Assembly (NCBI GenBank): GCA_900073065.1
Contig: FJOG01000012.1
Span: 1,325,253-1,389,252, forward strand
Reading direction: 5' to 3'
Length of the DNA: 64,000 nucleotides
DNA from: Phialocephala subalpina
Lineage: Eukaryota; Ascomycota; Leotiomycetes; Helotiales; Mollisiaceae
The translations under genes were made by a program, and so were the position numbers. Shown piece by piece: positions 47,275 to 58,822 of the stretch (positions within the stretch are counted from its first letter, which is position 1; the number at the start of each line of letters is the position of its first letter). Below the pieces are notes generated by a model that saw only the letters and a list, made by a program, of their open reading frames with translations, was not told where the DNA came from and did no database searches.

Positions 47275-49668
47275 GATCTTATGTTCTTGAGTGGACGCCA
47301 ATGCTATAAGTTTCTCCAATTTTCTCGAGTCTGTTTGGAGATGCGCATCCTGGGAAAGAAATCGCAATCATGTGGAATGTTTTGAGGCGAAAACGCGTGG
47401 TAGTGGAGTAGGGTATAAAGGGAACGAGGTGATCATTCCGAATATGTGTGAGGTGGTCGATTGTTTGTTCCATGACGAAGAAAAGCAACTTGAAGTAGCT
47501 TCCACTTCTCGGGAAAATCCCAATTGACTTCAAGTGGGGTCCCGTTACAAATGATGTGAAGAAGGGATTGTTGAAAGCAGATCTCGATGTGGTGACAACG
47601 CATGTCGGGCAGGTGCCATCAAGAGGTACTGCCCCGTGAGCAAAAATTGGAGGAAATGGAACGCACAACAAGAGGAAGCCATCACTAGATAGTTTCTCTC
47701 ACGGAACAAAATATCGCGATAATCCACTCGCATAGTGTTTCCACCAGCGCTGCTACTGTGCTTATAGAAACGCTCCCATCACACAACAACCCAACAGAAC
47801 CCTACTTGGATCTCCTATTCGAGTATGATATCTGCCATTGTGCATGTTTCTCGCTCGCCTCTGCCTCTGCTGTTCAGATTGCGACGCCCGTCGAAAGTCT
47901 CTTTGTTCCTGGTTTCGCTTCGCATGGCCATTTAGCGCATCGGCACTGCTCTTCTCTTGAGAGAGTCCGGCTTCTTTACCACGCCCGTGTTCTACTCCCG
48001 GATCGTTGATTGTGGTTACTTTTGGTTCGTGACCATTCGAGCTTCGTCTCGTCTGGATTGCATGAGAAGAGAGTTCCGTGGGCGTTCTTGATCTTCTCTT
48101 CGGCATCATGGCTCTTCTATCGTCTTAAGATCTGCAGACACCGCGATTCCATGCCTTCGCGCTGTGTTCTCTGCTGTACTGTTGTGAGGTTCTTGGTCTG
48201 ATTATGATTTTGTCTGCATCTCGCCAAACACAGCTTCCTTGCAGCATCAGTCCACATGCAGCGTCCCGAGACATGCATCTTCCTTCCATCTCCAAGCAGG
48301 ATACAAAGTCTCAAAAGACAGGACGCCCTATCAAAGTGCTTTCAAGACACAGCATCCCGCCGTCGTTTCAACTGCATCTGCACCTGTATCTTGCATCTCA
48401 AAGCTTATTGTTTGCGTTGACCATCTCGCTGCCCCTATTGGATGCAGAAGCTGACACCACCGCGACGGGACGGCAAGCCAGGTATCGTTCCGTTCCTCCC
48501 TGGGGTACCACAAGGCCGAGATCCTGGTCGACGTAGTTTACCTGAGCTCTCTCTCGAACGACAACTTGGAGGAGGAATACTGCATCTCGTCATCGAGTTC
48601 GGATGAAGAGAAGAGAGGTTCGGTGGAGGATAGGGACAATACCCTGAGCATCCCGGCACTTGCAGCTTGCATCCACGCACAATATCGTAGATTCTCATCG
48701 TCGCCCACAGACCCAGCTGTGTGGAAGCGACCCAGCTGTCGTGGCGCATCATCACTGGCCAGGATCACTGATGGATCAATGGCTGTGAGGTGAGGAATGG
48801 CCCGACGCTGTTCTGTGTTGGTGCGTTCGTCCCCAGCCTCTTCATTTTTCCCTGGTGCTGGCAGAGCTAATTTACCAAGGTTTCCTCCTCCGCGAAAGCC
48901 TCCGAGACATTGTGTGTCAGCTTCCAACAGATTGTGATGAGTGCCGACCAGGAAATTGTGGCGATGAGGGTTGATTGAAAAGAGTGAGGAATGATATGAT
49001 TGTGTTTGCAGAGCGCGCACCGGAGGACAAGAGCTTATGCACGAGCGTCGTTCGTGCCCACTCGTACCTGGGACTCGAAACCCGAACCAAGTTCTCTCAA
49101 CACCATCATCGAATACAGCAGAACTCCAAAATCAGCAATTGAAAGCCACATCGACCGAGCATGATCTCTTCAACGAAACAATCGCATTCTCTGGACACTG
49201 CTCTGTTCGATAGTACGCGCAAAGGGCCTTGTATGCGTCGTGAAGGGAAGAGGGTTGGATTTGGCTTCTCTGACGTGGGTTGTTGGGCGCGAGCTGGGAC
49301 TTTGCGATAGAACTCGACACCGACTACCAGCAAACGACGCAACAGCAATTCACCGAACAGTCGCGAACACGTATGAATCGCGAAGAGCGCGCCGACATTG
49401 TTCTATGTTCTCGTATCAGCGCCTTCGTTACCTTCACCGGTTCTTGCTTGGTTTAGTTTTTCGTGCGCGCTGAATCTCGCCTGGCCACTCGACTTTCCAC
49501 TTCAACACCAACCACCTAATTTCTTCACCACCGCCAATTCAACCAAGACTCCTTGCCACGCTCATTTCACACACACCAAAACTCCTTCCCAACCTTTCTC
49601 CTTGCTCAGAGATACCCACATTCCTCGATCTCAGATTCAGATCCGCAAGGAAGCACTACCTTGTACCA
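47275..49668. other. Long non-coding region, 2.4 kb
   Basis: Open frames at 47279-47671, 47762-48109 and 48538-49020 (all minus) show no family resemblance. The stretch probably holds a long 5' leader or an upstream exon of the next gene, whose first ATG is not obvious. Confidence 0.4.
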
Positions 49669-52053
49669 GTGAACTGGTCACACCAACAGCTACGCCTTTT
49701 GCCCTTTGAGGGTAAATCTGCCGTCGCCTTCAACTTGTCTACCTCTGCCCCAACGCCTTTGCTCGCAGCCGCGCTGACGACCCCAATCCCATCCCCATCT
49801 AACGACCCTTACGACGTACACGATCACGAACCTGTTACGCCCACACCAGCGCAGCGCCAGCAGCCTGCTCGATCTCTCCGACGAACACATATTGAAGCAG
49901 TCTCACCTGGAATCTCGCCTCCTCGGGTTCGTTTTGCAGAAGAACAAGCGAGACGGAGCGAATTCGCCCATGATTTCGAAGACGACCAAACTTCTACCCA
50001 ACTAGCTTCTTCCTCCCAACAAGTTTCCCCAGAAGCCGAACGCAGACCACACAGAGCTCTCCGCATCTCGAGAAACACTGCGAGTGCTATCTTGTACACC
50101 CTTGAGGAAGCTTTGCGACACCCACACGCCTTCACGCCCGATCTGGTAGAAGAGAACGCCCAAATGTCCGATCTACTTGGTGGAGGCCCATCTGCCTCTG
50201 CCGGTAATGGCCGCAGCCGTGGTGATAATGGCAGACCTCCTCAAGCACCTCCCGGTACGACTGGTTCACCCAGCGGTATTAAGGGGCCACGAGACATCAT
50301 GCGAGAACGACAAGCCCGTGAAGCACGAAGAAAGGCAGAGCAAGACGAGAAGGCAGCATCGGAAAGAAGACGAGCCGCAGAAGAGCAACGATTAATCGAG
50401 GAGGAGAGGAGGAGAGGAGGAACTGCTGGCGCTGCGCAGAGAGGGAGTGGTGACAATACACAAAGAGGATCTGGTGGGACGACAGGTGGACCGCGCATCT
50501 CAGATAATTCGCAACGCTCGCAAAGAACATCTGGCGGTGGTCCTGCAGGTGGAAGCAATCAACCGCTTCGTGGTGTCGGTCAGGGCGGCAGCGCCATTGG
50601 TGGTGATAATGCAGGAGGCAGTAGACCGAGACCAGCACAAGCGCCGCAACCTCAACCAAGACCCGTACAGCCACAGTCATCCACACGACCAAGAGCTGGT
50701 ACAGGACCCAATGCCGCTGCAGGACCTTCTGGACCCCAACCACCTCAGATTCCAGAAGATGGACAATTGCCGCAAACGAGATCCTCATTTCCTCATGCCT
50801 TTGAGAGATGGGAGACCTTGTCTGCACACTGGGAGGGCCTAACGTCGTTCTGGATCAGGAGACTGGAGGAGAACAGTATAGAGGTTGGCCGTGATCCACT
50901 ATCACAACAACTCTCACGACAAGTCACTGATCTGTCAGCTGCCGGTGCAAATCTCTTTCATGCAGTCGTTGAACTTCAGAGACTCCGTGCTTCATCAGAA
51001 CGCAAATTCCAGCGATGGTTCTTCGAAACACGTGCCGAGCAGGAACGCGCCCAAGAGATCCAAGCAATGACCCAGGCCAGCCTCGAGGAAGAACGAAACT
51101 CGAGGGCAACTGATAAGCAAAAGATCGCTGAACTCGAAGAGATTGTCCGCAACCAGAAGGTGAACGCCCAAGTTGAGAAGCAGCTTGCAGAAATGAAGCG
51201 TGAACTCCAGATCTCCAAGGAGGAAGCTCGTCGTGCATGGGAGGAGCTCGGTCGCCGTGAGCAAGAGGAGCGCGAACGAACTGCATCTCTTCGTGACGGT
51301 CAACCAACTCTCGTCGGCGGTGTCCAAGTCGTTCCCATGATGCAAGGTGTTCCCAGCCGTCATGGTAGCGCACGCGAAAGACCACAAACCCAACCTGAAG
51401 GCCCATCTTCCGAAGAAGGAGCTTACTCGGAATACGTTCGCGCTCAACGAGAGCCAGCCGATCCCTTCGTCTCAACCACCACCGCCTCATCCTCCCGCCA
51501 ACAACCAGCTCCATCCACCTACCCCGGCACCCACCCCGCATTCACAAACTCCTCTCCCCAAGGCCCCGCCCCAGCCGTTCAACCCACCTCCACCAGCCCC
51601 TTCTACCAACAGCACCAAGGCACCTCTCTCCATCCCTCCGAAGCTCCCCCATCCGAAGGCGGTTTCAGCGAAGAAGCGGAATACGAAATCGACTCCCAAG
51701 GCCAATTCATCCGCGACGCCCGCGGTAACAAAGTCCGCTACCAAGCTCCAGCCTCAGACGAAGACGACGATGAATACGATGTCGCGGAGCAGCGTGAACG
51801 GGAGATTGCGAATCTGGCGAGATATGGACAAGTGAGTGGTGCGGCGAGTACGAGTGCCGGGAGAACTGCTGGACCAACCAGTGCGCCGAGTATTGGCCCT
51901 CCGGTTGATTATTCGGGCCAAGGGTATGGGGGTGCGCCGGAGTGGGCGGCGGTTCCGAGACATCATCATCCTACACGATTGAGTGATGTGTTGGAGGAGG
52001 ACGAGAGAAGCAGAACCTCTGCGAGCCAGGTTAGTCGTAGGACTGATCTGTAA
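49669..52053 (+). CDS. Hypothetical coiled-coil, disordered protein
   Basis: One long frame ends at TAA 52053. It contains no ATG before 50164, yet the sequence upstream of that (for example SPGISPPRVRFAEEQARRSE, about 49,900) is clearly coding, so a 5' exon with the true start probably lies upstream. Parts in order: Pro/Ser-rich N-terminus; charged helix with DIMRERQAREARRKAEQDEK; Gly/Gln-rich linker; a conserved-looking helical block FERWETLSAHWEGLTSFWIR to FQRWFFETRAEQERAQ; a coiled coil to about residue 545; an acidic, Pro-rich tail. No catalytic motif is seen. Codon use becomes strongly C-ending near 51,480-51,700. Unrecognised; perhaps a cytoskeletal or scaffold protein. Confidence 0.6.
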   Translation: MNWSHQQLRLLPFEGKSAVAFNLSTSAPTPLLAAALTTPIPSPSNDPYDVHDHEPVTPTPAQRQQPARSLRRTHIEAVSPGISPPRVRFAEEQARRSEFAHDFEDDQTSTQLASSSQQVSPEAERRPHRALRISRNTASAILYTLEEALRHPHAFTPDLVEENAQMSDLLGGGPSASAGNGRSRGDNGRPPQAPPGTTGSPSGIKGPRDIMRERQAREARRKAEQDEKAASERRRAAEEQRLIEEERRRGGTAGAAQRGSGDNTQRGSGGTTGGPRISDNSQRSQRTSGGGPAGGSNQPLRGVGQGGSAIGGDNAGGSRPRPAQAPQPQPRPVQPQSSTRPRAGTGPNAAAGPSGPQPPQIPEDGQLPQTRSSFPHAFERWETLSAHWEGLTSFWIRRLEENSIEVGRDPLSQQLSRQVTDLSAAGANLFHAVVELQRLRASSERKFQRWFFETRAEQERAQEIQAMTQASLEEERNSRATDKQKIAELEEIVRNQKVNAQVEKQLAEMKRELQISKEEARRAWEELGRREQEERERTASLRDGQPTLVGGVQVVPMMQGVPSRHGSARERPQTQPEGPSSEEGAYSEYVRAQREPADPFVSTTTASSSRQQPAPSTYPGTHPAFTNSSPQGPAPAVQPTSTSPFYQQHQGTSLHPSEAPPSEGGFSEEAEYEIDSQGQFIRDARGNKVRYQAPASDEDDDEYDVAEQREREIANLARYGQVSGAASTSAGRTAGPTSAPSIGPPVDYSGQGYGGAPEWAAVPRHHHPTRLSDVLEEDERSRTSASQVSRRTDL

Positions 52054-52889
52054 TAAGTCGGGAGAGAACGTGGGACATTGTCCATAGAATTGTTGAGTTT
52101 GGGAATCCATGCAAATGAGCGTGATGAGCGTGGGCACGGATGCATATCTGGCGTCTGGTGTAAGTGGTGGTGTTTTGACATACCTATATCTTTGTTTGTG
52201 TAGCAGATTGAGCGAGGAGCTGGATGCTTGGTTGTATCTGGGTAAGTTTGGGACATTATGAGCATTGCATTGCCATTGCATTCAATTGAGCTTGTAGGAG
52301 TAGCTGTGTGCATAGAAAAATCTTGCTGGGCTGAGGGCGTGGCATTGTCCTTAGATACTTAATGAACAAATTACATTGTAATCTTACTTCACCCTTCACC
52401 TGTGCTCTGGAATGTGACTAGTCAATGGCACTCTTGAATTAGGACCTGCCAGTCTGTCGTGATTATCCCTGACCCACTGGGACATTATTTTTTGAGCTTT
52501 GTACGAATTGCAAGCAAACATAAAGCATCATCTTGCCTACTGCTTGAATCTACTCCACCCACGACACAAAGTCCTGGTCAGTGTCTCTTGAGTCACGTGC
52601 AAGGCATCATTTTTGTTGCACATCGCACTTTCACTTGACATTGAAGCCTCACGTCGCACTCCTTCGAGTGGCCAACCGCAACCATGCTCAACAGAATTAT
52701 GCTCAACTCCATCTTGATGGTGTCTACTCAGATTTCGGCTGAACCGATGCGAGTCTCCAAAGTTGCTTAGTCATTATCCGGATCATCGTTCTTCCACCCG
52801 AGAAGCTCTAATCCAAAATGTTTATCGACAGCATCATCAGCCCACAACTCCGTCTCCTCGACTCATTCTCCACCACAGCTCCATACACA
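52054..52889. other. Intergenic region, 0.8 kb
   Basis: Between two plus-strand genes; 3' UTR and SCO1 promoter expected. An in-frame ATG at 52818 could extend SCO1. Confidence 0.45.
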
Positions 52890-53914
52890 ATGTCGAAACC
52901 GATACTGCCTAGCAGAACGCTGCTCTCAAGCTTGTCGCAGAACCTCCGAGCCTCTAAGCCAAGCATCAAGCCGCAATTCTTCTCCGCGAAATGTCAACAG
53001 TTGAGTACGAGGGCGAATTCGAGAATGGTGGAGCCGGCGAGGTGTCTGCGAGAGGCCAATGCTGCGAGGATAGGGGGTAGAAACTGGGGTGCGGCTCAGA
53101 AGAGGGGATATAAGACTGTTCAAGAACAGAGGAGTAGATACCGATCCGGCGTGCGTCCTTCCCATCCTCTTCCCCCCTCTCACCTCCCCTTCCTCTCCCC
53201 AAATCCAACACTTTCCCCACTTCCCCCAAACCCCGTGCTGATACTCCACCACAGCCATTCTCCGCCCTAGCCGGCCTCCTCTTCCTCTCCTCGGGCGCAG
53301 CCCTAATCTTCTACTTCCGCTACGAAAAGTCCCGCATGGAACGAAAACGCATCTCCGAAGCCGCCAAAGGCGTCGGCCGTCCCAAAGTCGGCGGGCCTTT
53401 CACCCTCCTTGACCAAGATGCCAAACCTTTCTCCGATGAACAGATGAAGGGAAGATACTCGTTGGTTTATTTTGGGTTTAGTCATTGTCCGGATATTTGT
53501 CCGGAGGAATTGGATAAGATGGCTGTTATGATCGATTTGGTTAATGCGAGTCCTGTCATGTCAAACCTCTCCTCGGAAAATCCGGAAGCGAAGAAGATAT
53601 TACCGCTTTTCATAACTTGCGATCCTGCGAGGGATACACCGGCGGTGTTGAAAGAATACCTCTCGGAGTTTCACAAGGATATTATCGGGTTGACGGGGAC
53701 ATGGGAACAGATCAAAGATATCTGTAAGAAATACAGGGTGTATTTCAGTACACCGGAGAATGTGAAGAAGGGACAGGATTATTTGGTGGATCATAGTATT
53801 TATTTCTATTTGATGGATCCGGAGGGGGATTTTGTGGAGGCGATTGGGAGGCAGCATAGTCCGGAGGTGGCGGCGCAGGTTATTTTGGGGCATGTTGGGG
53901 ATTGGAAACGGTAA
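52890..53914 (+). CDS. SCO1: SCO1 copper chaperone for cytochrome c oxidase
   Basis: Exons 52890-53150 and 53255-53914 give 306 residues, joined by a 104-nt intron. The N-terminus is basic and Ser-rich (a mitochondrial presequence) and a membrane helix FSALAGLLFLSSGAALIFYF starts exon 2 (about residues 88-108). The thioredoxin-like domain has VGGPFTLLDQDAK, FGFSHCPDICPEELDKM with the copper-binding CPDIC (Cys about 165 and 169), and LVDHSIYFYLMDPEG with the third ligand His (about 267). All three copper ligands are present. SCO1 sits in the inner mitochondrial membrane and loads the CuA site of Cox2. The alternative ATG at 52818 adds 24 residues and is less likely. Confidence 0.95.
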
Positions 53915-54469
53915 GAGTTGAAGGCGATCGACGTTGAGGATGTGGTGAAAAGGACGTAGCGAGGAGTGAATGGGCCGGGGGAAGTGAGAGAACTGTATTA
54001 TACAGATGACGTGTGGAGAGGAGAGTGTACATTATGTGTATCATTCAGCCAGGAGGCCGTGTACAGGAAGAACCAGAAAGAGAAAGAACCCAAATAGAAG
54101 AGATTCGCACCTCCCTCCCCTCTGACTATAAAAGCTTTCTTCAATCCTCCCTCAAAAAGCATGTCTGATGACATCACACTCCGACAAAACGAATATCGTA
54201 ACCTACTCTAAACGAATTTGTCTCCCTAGACTTTCTCTTGGCCTTACTAATGGTCTCAGACACCTCGAGTGGATGTAAAATTCTTTTCTGTCTTCGAGTC
54301 TACTGTTCTTCTAACCTTATTCTAGAATAGGCGATATTTGTCTTGTTGCTATTCTTTCATCCTACTGTCAGAATCTCACCCCACCTTCCCTCTACTTTTC
54401 AAGCAAGAGCAAGTGCTGCCTTCCTTCCCATCTACAAGCTTCTTCTAGGAAGGGGTTGCATGGATACGA
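53915..54469. other. 3' flank of SCO1
   Basis: No gene seen. A CTATAAAAG word occurs at about 54127. Confidence 0.4.
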
Positions 54470-55970
54470 CGCAGCTTCAAACCTCCTCTAGCCTTGAAAT
54501 TGTTTAACGTCAATGCTGTTCCAGCCAACCTTGTACTGGTTGAAAACTGCGTTGTTTGTGTGTCTTTTCTTGGAGGCTGGGGTGGGGTATTTATACCTCT
54601 AGAATCCTTGCTTTGGGATGGAAATTGTTGATCGATTTGGTCTCTATTTTGCTCTCTGTGGGAACAAGAGTAGAGAGGGAAATGCGGAAGCTAGAGGGTG
54701 GCCATTCACTTTACCCTAGCCACGTTACACAAAACCAAAGAATGAACAATTTCACCTCTCCTGCGTAAATATAAGAGCACTCTGTCTCCAAGGCTCTGAT
54801 ATCAAATGTTAAAAATACGCCTTCTCCAATTCTTCATTCAATTCATCACCCAGGCTGGTTTGATCCTATGGGAGGATACAGAACCTCCCCAACTTTTCTT
54901 CCGCACGGCTCATGGTAGTTCCAGGCGCCTCAGAAGAGAATTTCCTCATCGGTTTGACCACATTTTAACGCTTTAGAGACTCGTTATGGTAGGAAAGAAG
55001 CGATGTCTATTTTCTTGTCAAATCTTCGGGGTGCTGTCAAGTCCACGCCTCTTCACACCTTCTCAAGTGACCGCAGAAGCAAGCCCAGCACTACCGCACA
55101 GAGTCGAAGATTGTTTGAGTAGCGTGTTCTCCCGATTTAAGCCAGCTTGAATCAGCATTAGGTTTATGAGCTTTCACGCCTCAAAGACCTCCCGGTTGGT
55201 GGTCCACCCTTCGTTATTGTTTGGGTATTTTGTCGCTTGTATCAGATTGAGGGATACATATTTATACCTTTGGGATCCTTGCTTCACGCCCAACATTTTT
55301 GAAATTTTTGATTTCTCTTCTGCCTAATTCTGAAGGAATCGCAAAAACGGAGAAGGTTCTTTGAGGTATTCACCTTCAGTTTCTGCACGATTCATACGGA
55401 CGCAAGCAAGCAGAGAAATCCACACTTCTCTTCTCCCCCAACATATTTAAATCTCCATCTTTCTCTTTCGATGACTAAAGATGCCTCATTCAAAGCGCCA
55501 AAAAAAAGAGGAAGGGGGGGATGGTAGCTGGGACCGCGAGAGTGTGTTCCTCGGTCATGAGACTGGCAGTGCCTCACTTCGCCGCTCGAGGCCTTCACAT
55601 TTTGCTCAGTTCTAATCTTCCTCCGGCTGTAGTGCCTTCCAGTTCAAGACAAATACCACCAGTTTGCTGTCATTTTCGCAATTGTTGTCACTGTCCCACC
55701 CCACCTTCCATTTGCTTCTAGGATGGCAAGTACCACCTACATTACTTGGCAATTTCCTTCCGAAAGCGCGCCCTTTAAGTTTCAGCCAGCTTCAACCTTC
55801 CTCAAATTCGTGAGCTTTCACCCTTCGAAGACGTCGCCCCTCTTCCATTCAGCCATTCTTCTCCAACTGTATGGGAGTTTTCTTTCGCATCAGGGTCTAG
55901 GGTAGATATTTATACCTTCCTAGACCTCACTTTAGAGCGAAGGTTCCTTATCACTCTGGTTTCTACTTGG
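54470..55970. repeat. Diverged tandem repeat array, units of about 650 bp
   Basis: The word TATTTATACC recurs at about 54589, 55259 and 55906, each followed within 30 bases by a CCT(T)-rich GATCC/ACCTC block and preceded by a related CAGCTT..AGCTTTCAC segment in the last two copies (about 55149-55190 and 55786-55830). Spacing is about 670 and 645 bases. Each core looks like a TATA box and leader, but no conserved frame follows. This may be a decayed tandem gene family or repeated non-coding unit. Confidence 0.5.
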
Positions 55971-55992
55971 TGATATCTACGAAATCAGGAGG

Positions 55993-56563
55993 AAGGACTT
56001 CGTAGAGCTATCTAAAGCATCGCCTGCAGATATCAAGAGAAGGGCGAAGCTTCAAGAAGCCGTAAAAGGTACATCGCACGAATTCCATGGTGTGGGCGTT
56101 GAAATGAATCAGAGGTACGAATCGAATGCTATCTTTCTTCAGGATGAAGGGCCACGACCACCGTTGCCCCAAGATACAGTCCTCGAGCACGAAATTACAA
56201 CCTACCCTAGCAGCAGACTGCCCCATGCTTGGTTGAACACCAAGCTGCCTGGCAAACAATTCTCAACAATCGATCTTGCTGGTCATAGAACTTTCTGCTT
56301 GCTAACAGGAATTGGAGGAGATATGTGGAAGACTGCTACACAGAAAGCTGCTGGATCTCTTGGCATAAGTATCAATGCATATTCAATTGGCTGGCGACAA
56401 GACTATGAAGATGCTATTTTGACTGGGCTTGGCGCAGGGAGATCGCTGAAGATGGTTGTGTACTTGTTCGACCTGATAGGTTGTTGCATGGCGCTCGAAA
56501 GGGATGGTTCCAGATGCGGAAGAGAAACTGCTTCATGTTTTGAAGACTATTCTGGGCAGATAG
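55993..56563 (+). pseudogene. FAD-dependent aromatic monooxygenase, C-terminal fragment
   Basis: Reads like the C-terminal thioredoxin-like domain of phenol 2-monooxygenase-type hydroxylases: HEFHGVGVEMNQRYESNAI, then PHAWLNTKLPGKQFSTIDL, FCLLTGIGGDMWK, and INAYSIGWRQDYEDA. The frame then must be shifted near 56412 to read WAWRREIAEDGCVLVRPDR and again near 56480 to read AWRSKGMVPDAEEKLLHVL and LGR stop (56561). Both breaks are explained by one missing base each. The FAD- and substrate-binding parts that should lie upstream are absent. It abuts the repeat array on the left and a P450 on the right. Confidence 0.75.
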
Positions 56564-56843
56564 CCAATGAAGACTTTCCAAGATGTACTGAGTCATGGTC
56601 CTTTCGTGCTACCCCAGATTCGCGGTAAGCTACCCCGCACCCCAGAACTGACGTCCGATATCGAGGCAAAATGTGATTTTGACCAATTACAATTCGACCG
56701 TTCTGTAGCTGAGGGTAAGCTGCAGCCATATCAGAGAACAACTTTGTACATCCCTCCTCCCGGCACAAGTAGTGGTTGTTGATATAAAGATAAGATAGGT
56801 TCTGTCGTCGTAACCTCGGGTCTCTGACAGCAACCTCACAACC

Positions 56844-58659
56844 ATGGCTTTTCTTTTCATCGTCGGGCTCACAGTTGGCTCTCACAGCAGCAAGATGCCT
56901 CCTGGTATCATCACCTCACACATATCCCTACCAACAAGCTAACTGAACATAGGACCACCAACACTTCCTTTCATTGGCAACCTGCACCAAATGCCATTGA
57001 AGAACGCACATCTCAAGTACTACTCCCCCTCTCCACCTCCTTGCCCTTCTCACAACCATCAGATTTACAGAATGGGCCAAAATCTACGGCGGAATCTACA
57101 CCCTCAAACTCGGCCCCGGCAACATAGTCGTCCTCACCGACCGCCGCCTAATCAAGAACCTCATCGACAAAAAATCCTCCATCTACAGCAACCGTCCTCC
57201 CTCCTACGTCGGAAACGGTCTCATTACAGGTGGTGACCATTTGCTAGTCATGCAATATGGTAACACATGGCGAGCATTCCGCAAACTGGTACATCAGCAT
57301 TTCATGGAGAGTATGGTGGTGAATGAGTATACGAAGCTTGTGGATGCGGAGGCGGTGCAGATGTGTAAGGATTTTATGGTGTTGAATGGGGAAGGGATGC
57401 ATATGAAGCATCCGAAGCGGTTTAGTAATTCTGTTGTTATGAGTTTGCGTAGGTGCCTCTTTCGTGGTCTCTTTGATAATGGGTGCTAATAAGAGAAGTT
57501 TTTGGGGTCAGAACGCCGCGTGTTGATACGCCGCATATAACGAAGTTGTATAATATGATGGAGGCTTGGAGTAAGGTGGGGCTTTGTCCAAATTGGTATC
57601 GTGGTGAATCCTCACTAATTTCAAGACAGGTCATGGAAACTGGGAACACACCTCCCATTGATATCATACCAGCACTGAACTATATCCCTGAAAGCTTTCT
57701 CGGGGACTGGAAATCAAGAGCAAGAGATGTGAGTAAAGTGATGAACCAACTATACGCACAATACCTTGACATCGTGATTCGTCGACGAGAGAAGAACATT
57801 CACAAAGATTCATTTATGGATCGAGTACTGGACCAGAACGAGAAGTTGGAGTTCAATCGGCATCAGCTTTATTTCCTTGGGGGTGTCATGATGGAGGGAG
57901 GAAGTGATACGAGTTCTTCGATCATCATTGCTTTTATTCATGCTATGACGAGGTGGCCGAAAGTGATGAGGAAAGCGCAGACGGAAATGGATGAAGTGGT
58001 TGGAGAAGACGGGACTCCGAGATGGGAGGATTATGATAACTTGCCATATGTAGCTGCGACAGTAAAAGAGGTCATGAGATGGAGACCTGTTGTCCCTCTT
58101 GCATTTCCACATTGTTTAGCTGAAGGTAGGTTATTCAACTTCACGCAAGAAACCCTACTAATAACTTACAGATGATTGGGTTGATGGCAAGTTTCTCCCA
58201 AAAGGCACGACAATCTTGATCAATGCCTAGGGTTTACATCACGATGAGAAACATTTCCCCAATCCCGAAGTCTTCGATCCAGACCACTATCTAGGCGTCA
58301 CGAAACTAGCACCCGAACTTGCAGCAGCAGCAGACTATGATGCCAGAGATCACTATGGCTACGGATCAGGAAGAAGACACTGTCCCGGAATCCATCTTGC
58401 AGAGAGGAATTTATTCTTGGGAATGGCTAAACTGCTGTGGGGTTTCAATATCACCCCTAGAAGAGATGAGAACGGAAATGTGAGGCGTAGTGAAGATGTG
58501 GATGTGGATCCCATTTCTGCGTACAATGAAGGTTTCTTGGTTTGTACTCATCCGTTCAATGCGGAGTTCACTGTCAGAAGCGAGAAGAGAAGGCAGACGA
58601 TTATGAAAGAGTATGAAGCTGCTGAGCGGGATATGTTTTCGAAGTACGCGTCGGGCTAG
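56844..58659 (+). pseudogene. Cytochrome P450 with one nonsense codon
   Basis: Six exons, 56844-56904, 56953-57016, 57063-57448, 57496-57575, 57630-58125 and 58172-58659, all junctions canonical and in frame, would give 524 residues. An N-terminal hydrophobic stretch and proline hinge (PPGPPTLPFIGNLHQMP) precede the core. The I helix (MMEGGSDTSSS), ExxR (VKEVMRW), and the haem loop YGYGSGRRHCPG (Cys about 433) are all present. The only defect is a TAG at 58228-58230, where relatives have Trp in the N-x-W-G-L-H-H-D block. A TGG-to-TAG transition would remove the haem-binding end. It resembles fungal O-methylsterigmatocystin oxidoreductase-type P450s of secondary metabolism; substrate unknown. 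An older monooxygenase fragment lies just upstream. Confidence 0.85.
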
Positions 58660-58822
58660 AGCGAATAAATATCCTGTATTTAAACATTATCAATATTCGA
58701 TGCATCATTCCCATGCTCCTGTGTGTACAGCATGTGATAAAGAGTCAGTCTATCCAAAGTTCAACCCATAGTCAGTAACCTGCCCCAAATCTGTTGAAGA
58801 TTTGAGTTTGTGGTCCCATCAA

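Noticed and set aside
47279..47671. 130-codon minus-strand frame
   Set aside because: No family resemblance, no splice context, and next to a suspected assembly join.
48538..49020. 160-codon minus-strand frame
   Set aside because: Composition-driven; no recognisable motif and it opposes the likely leader of the downstream gene.
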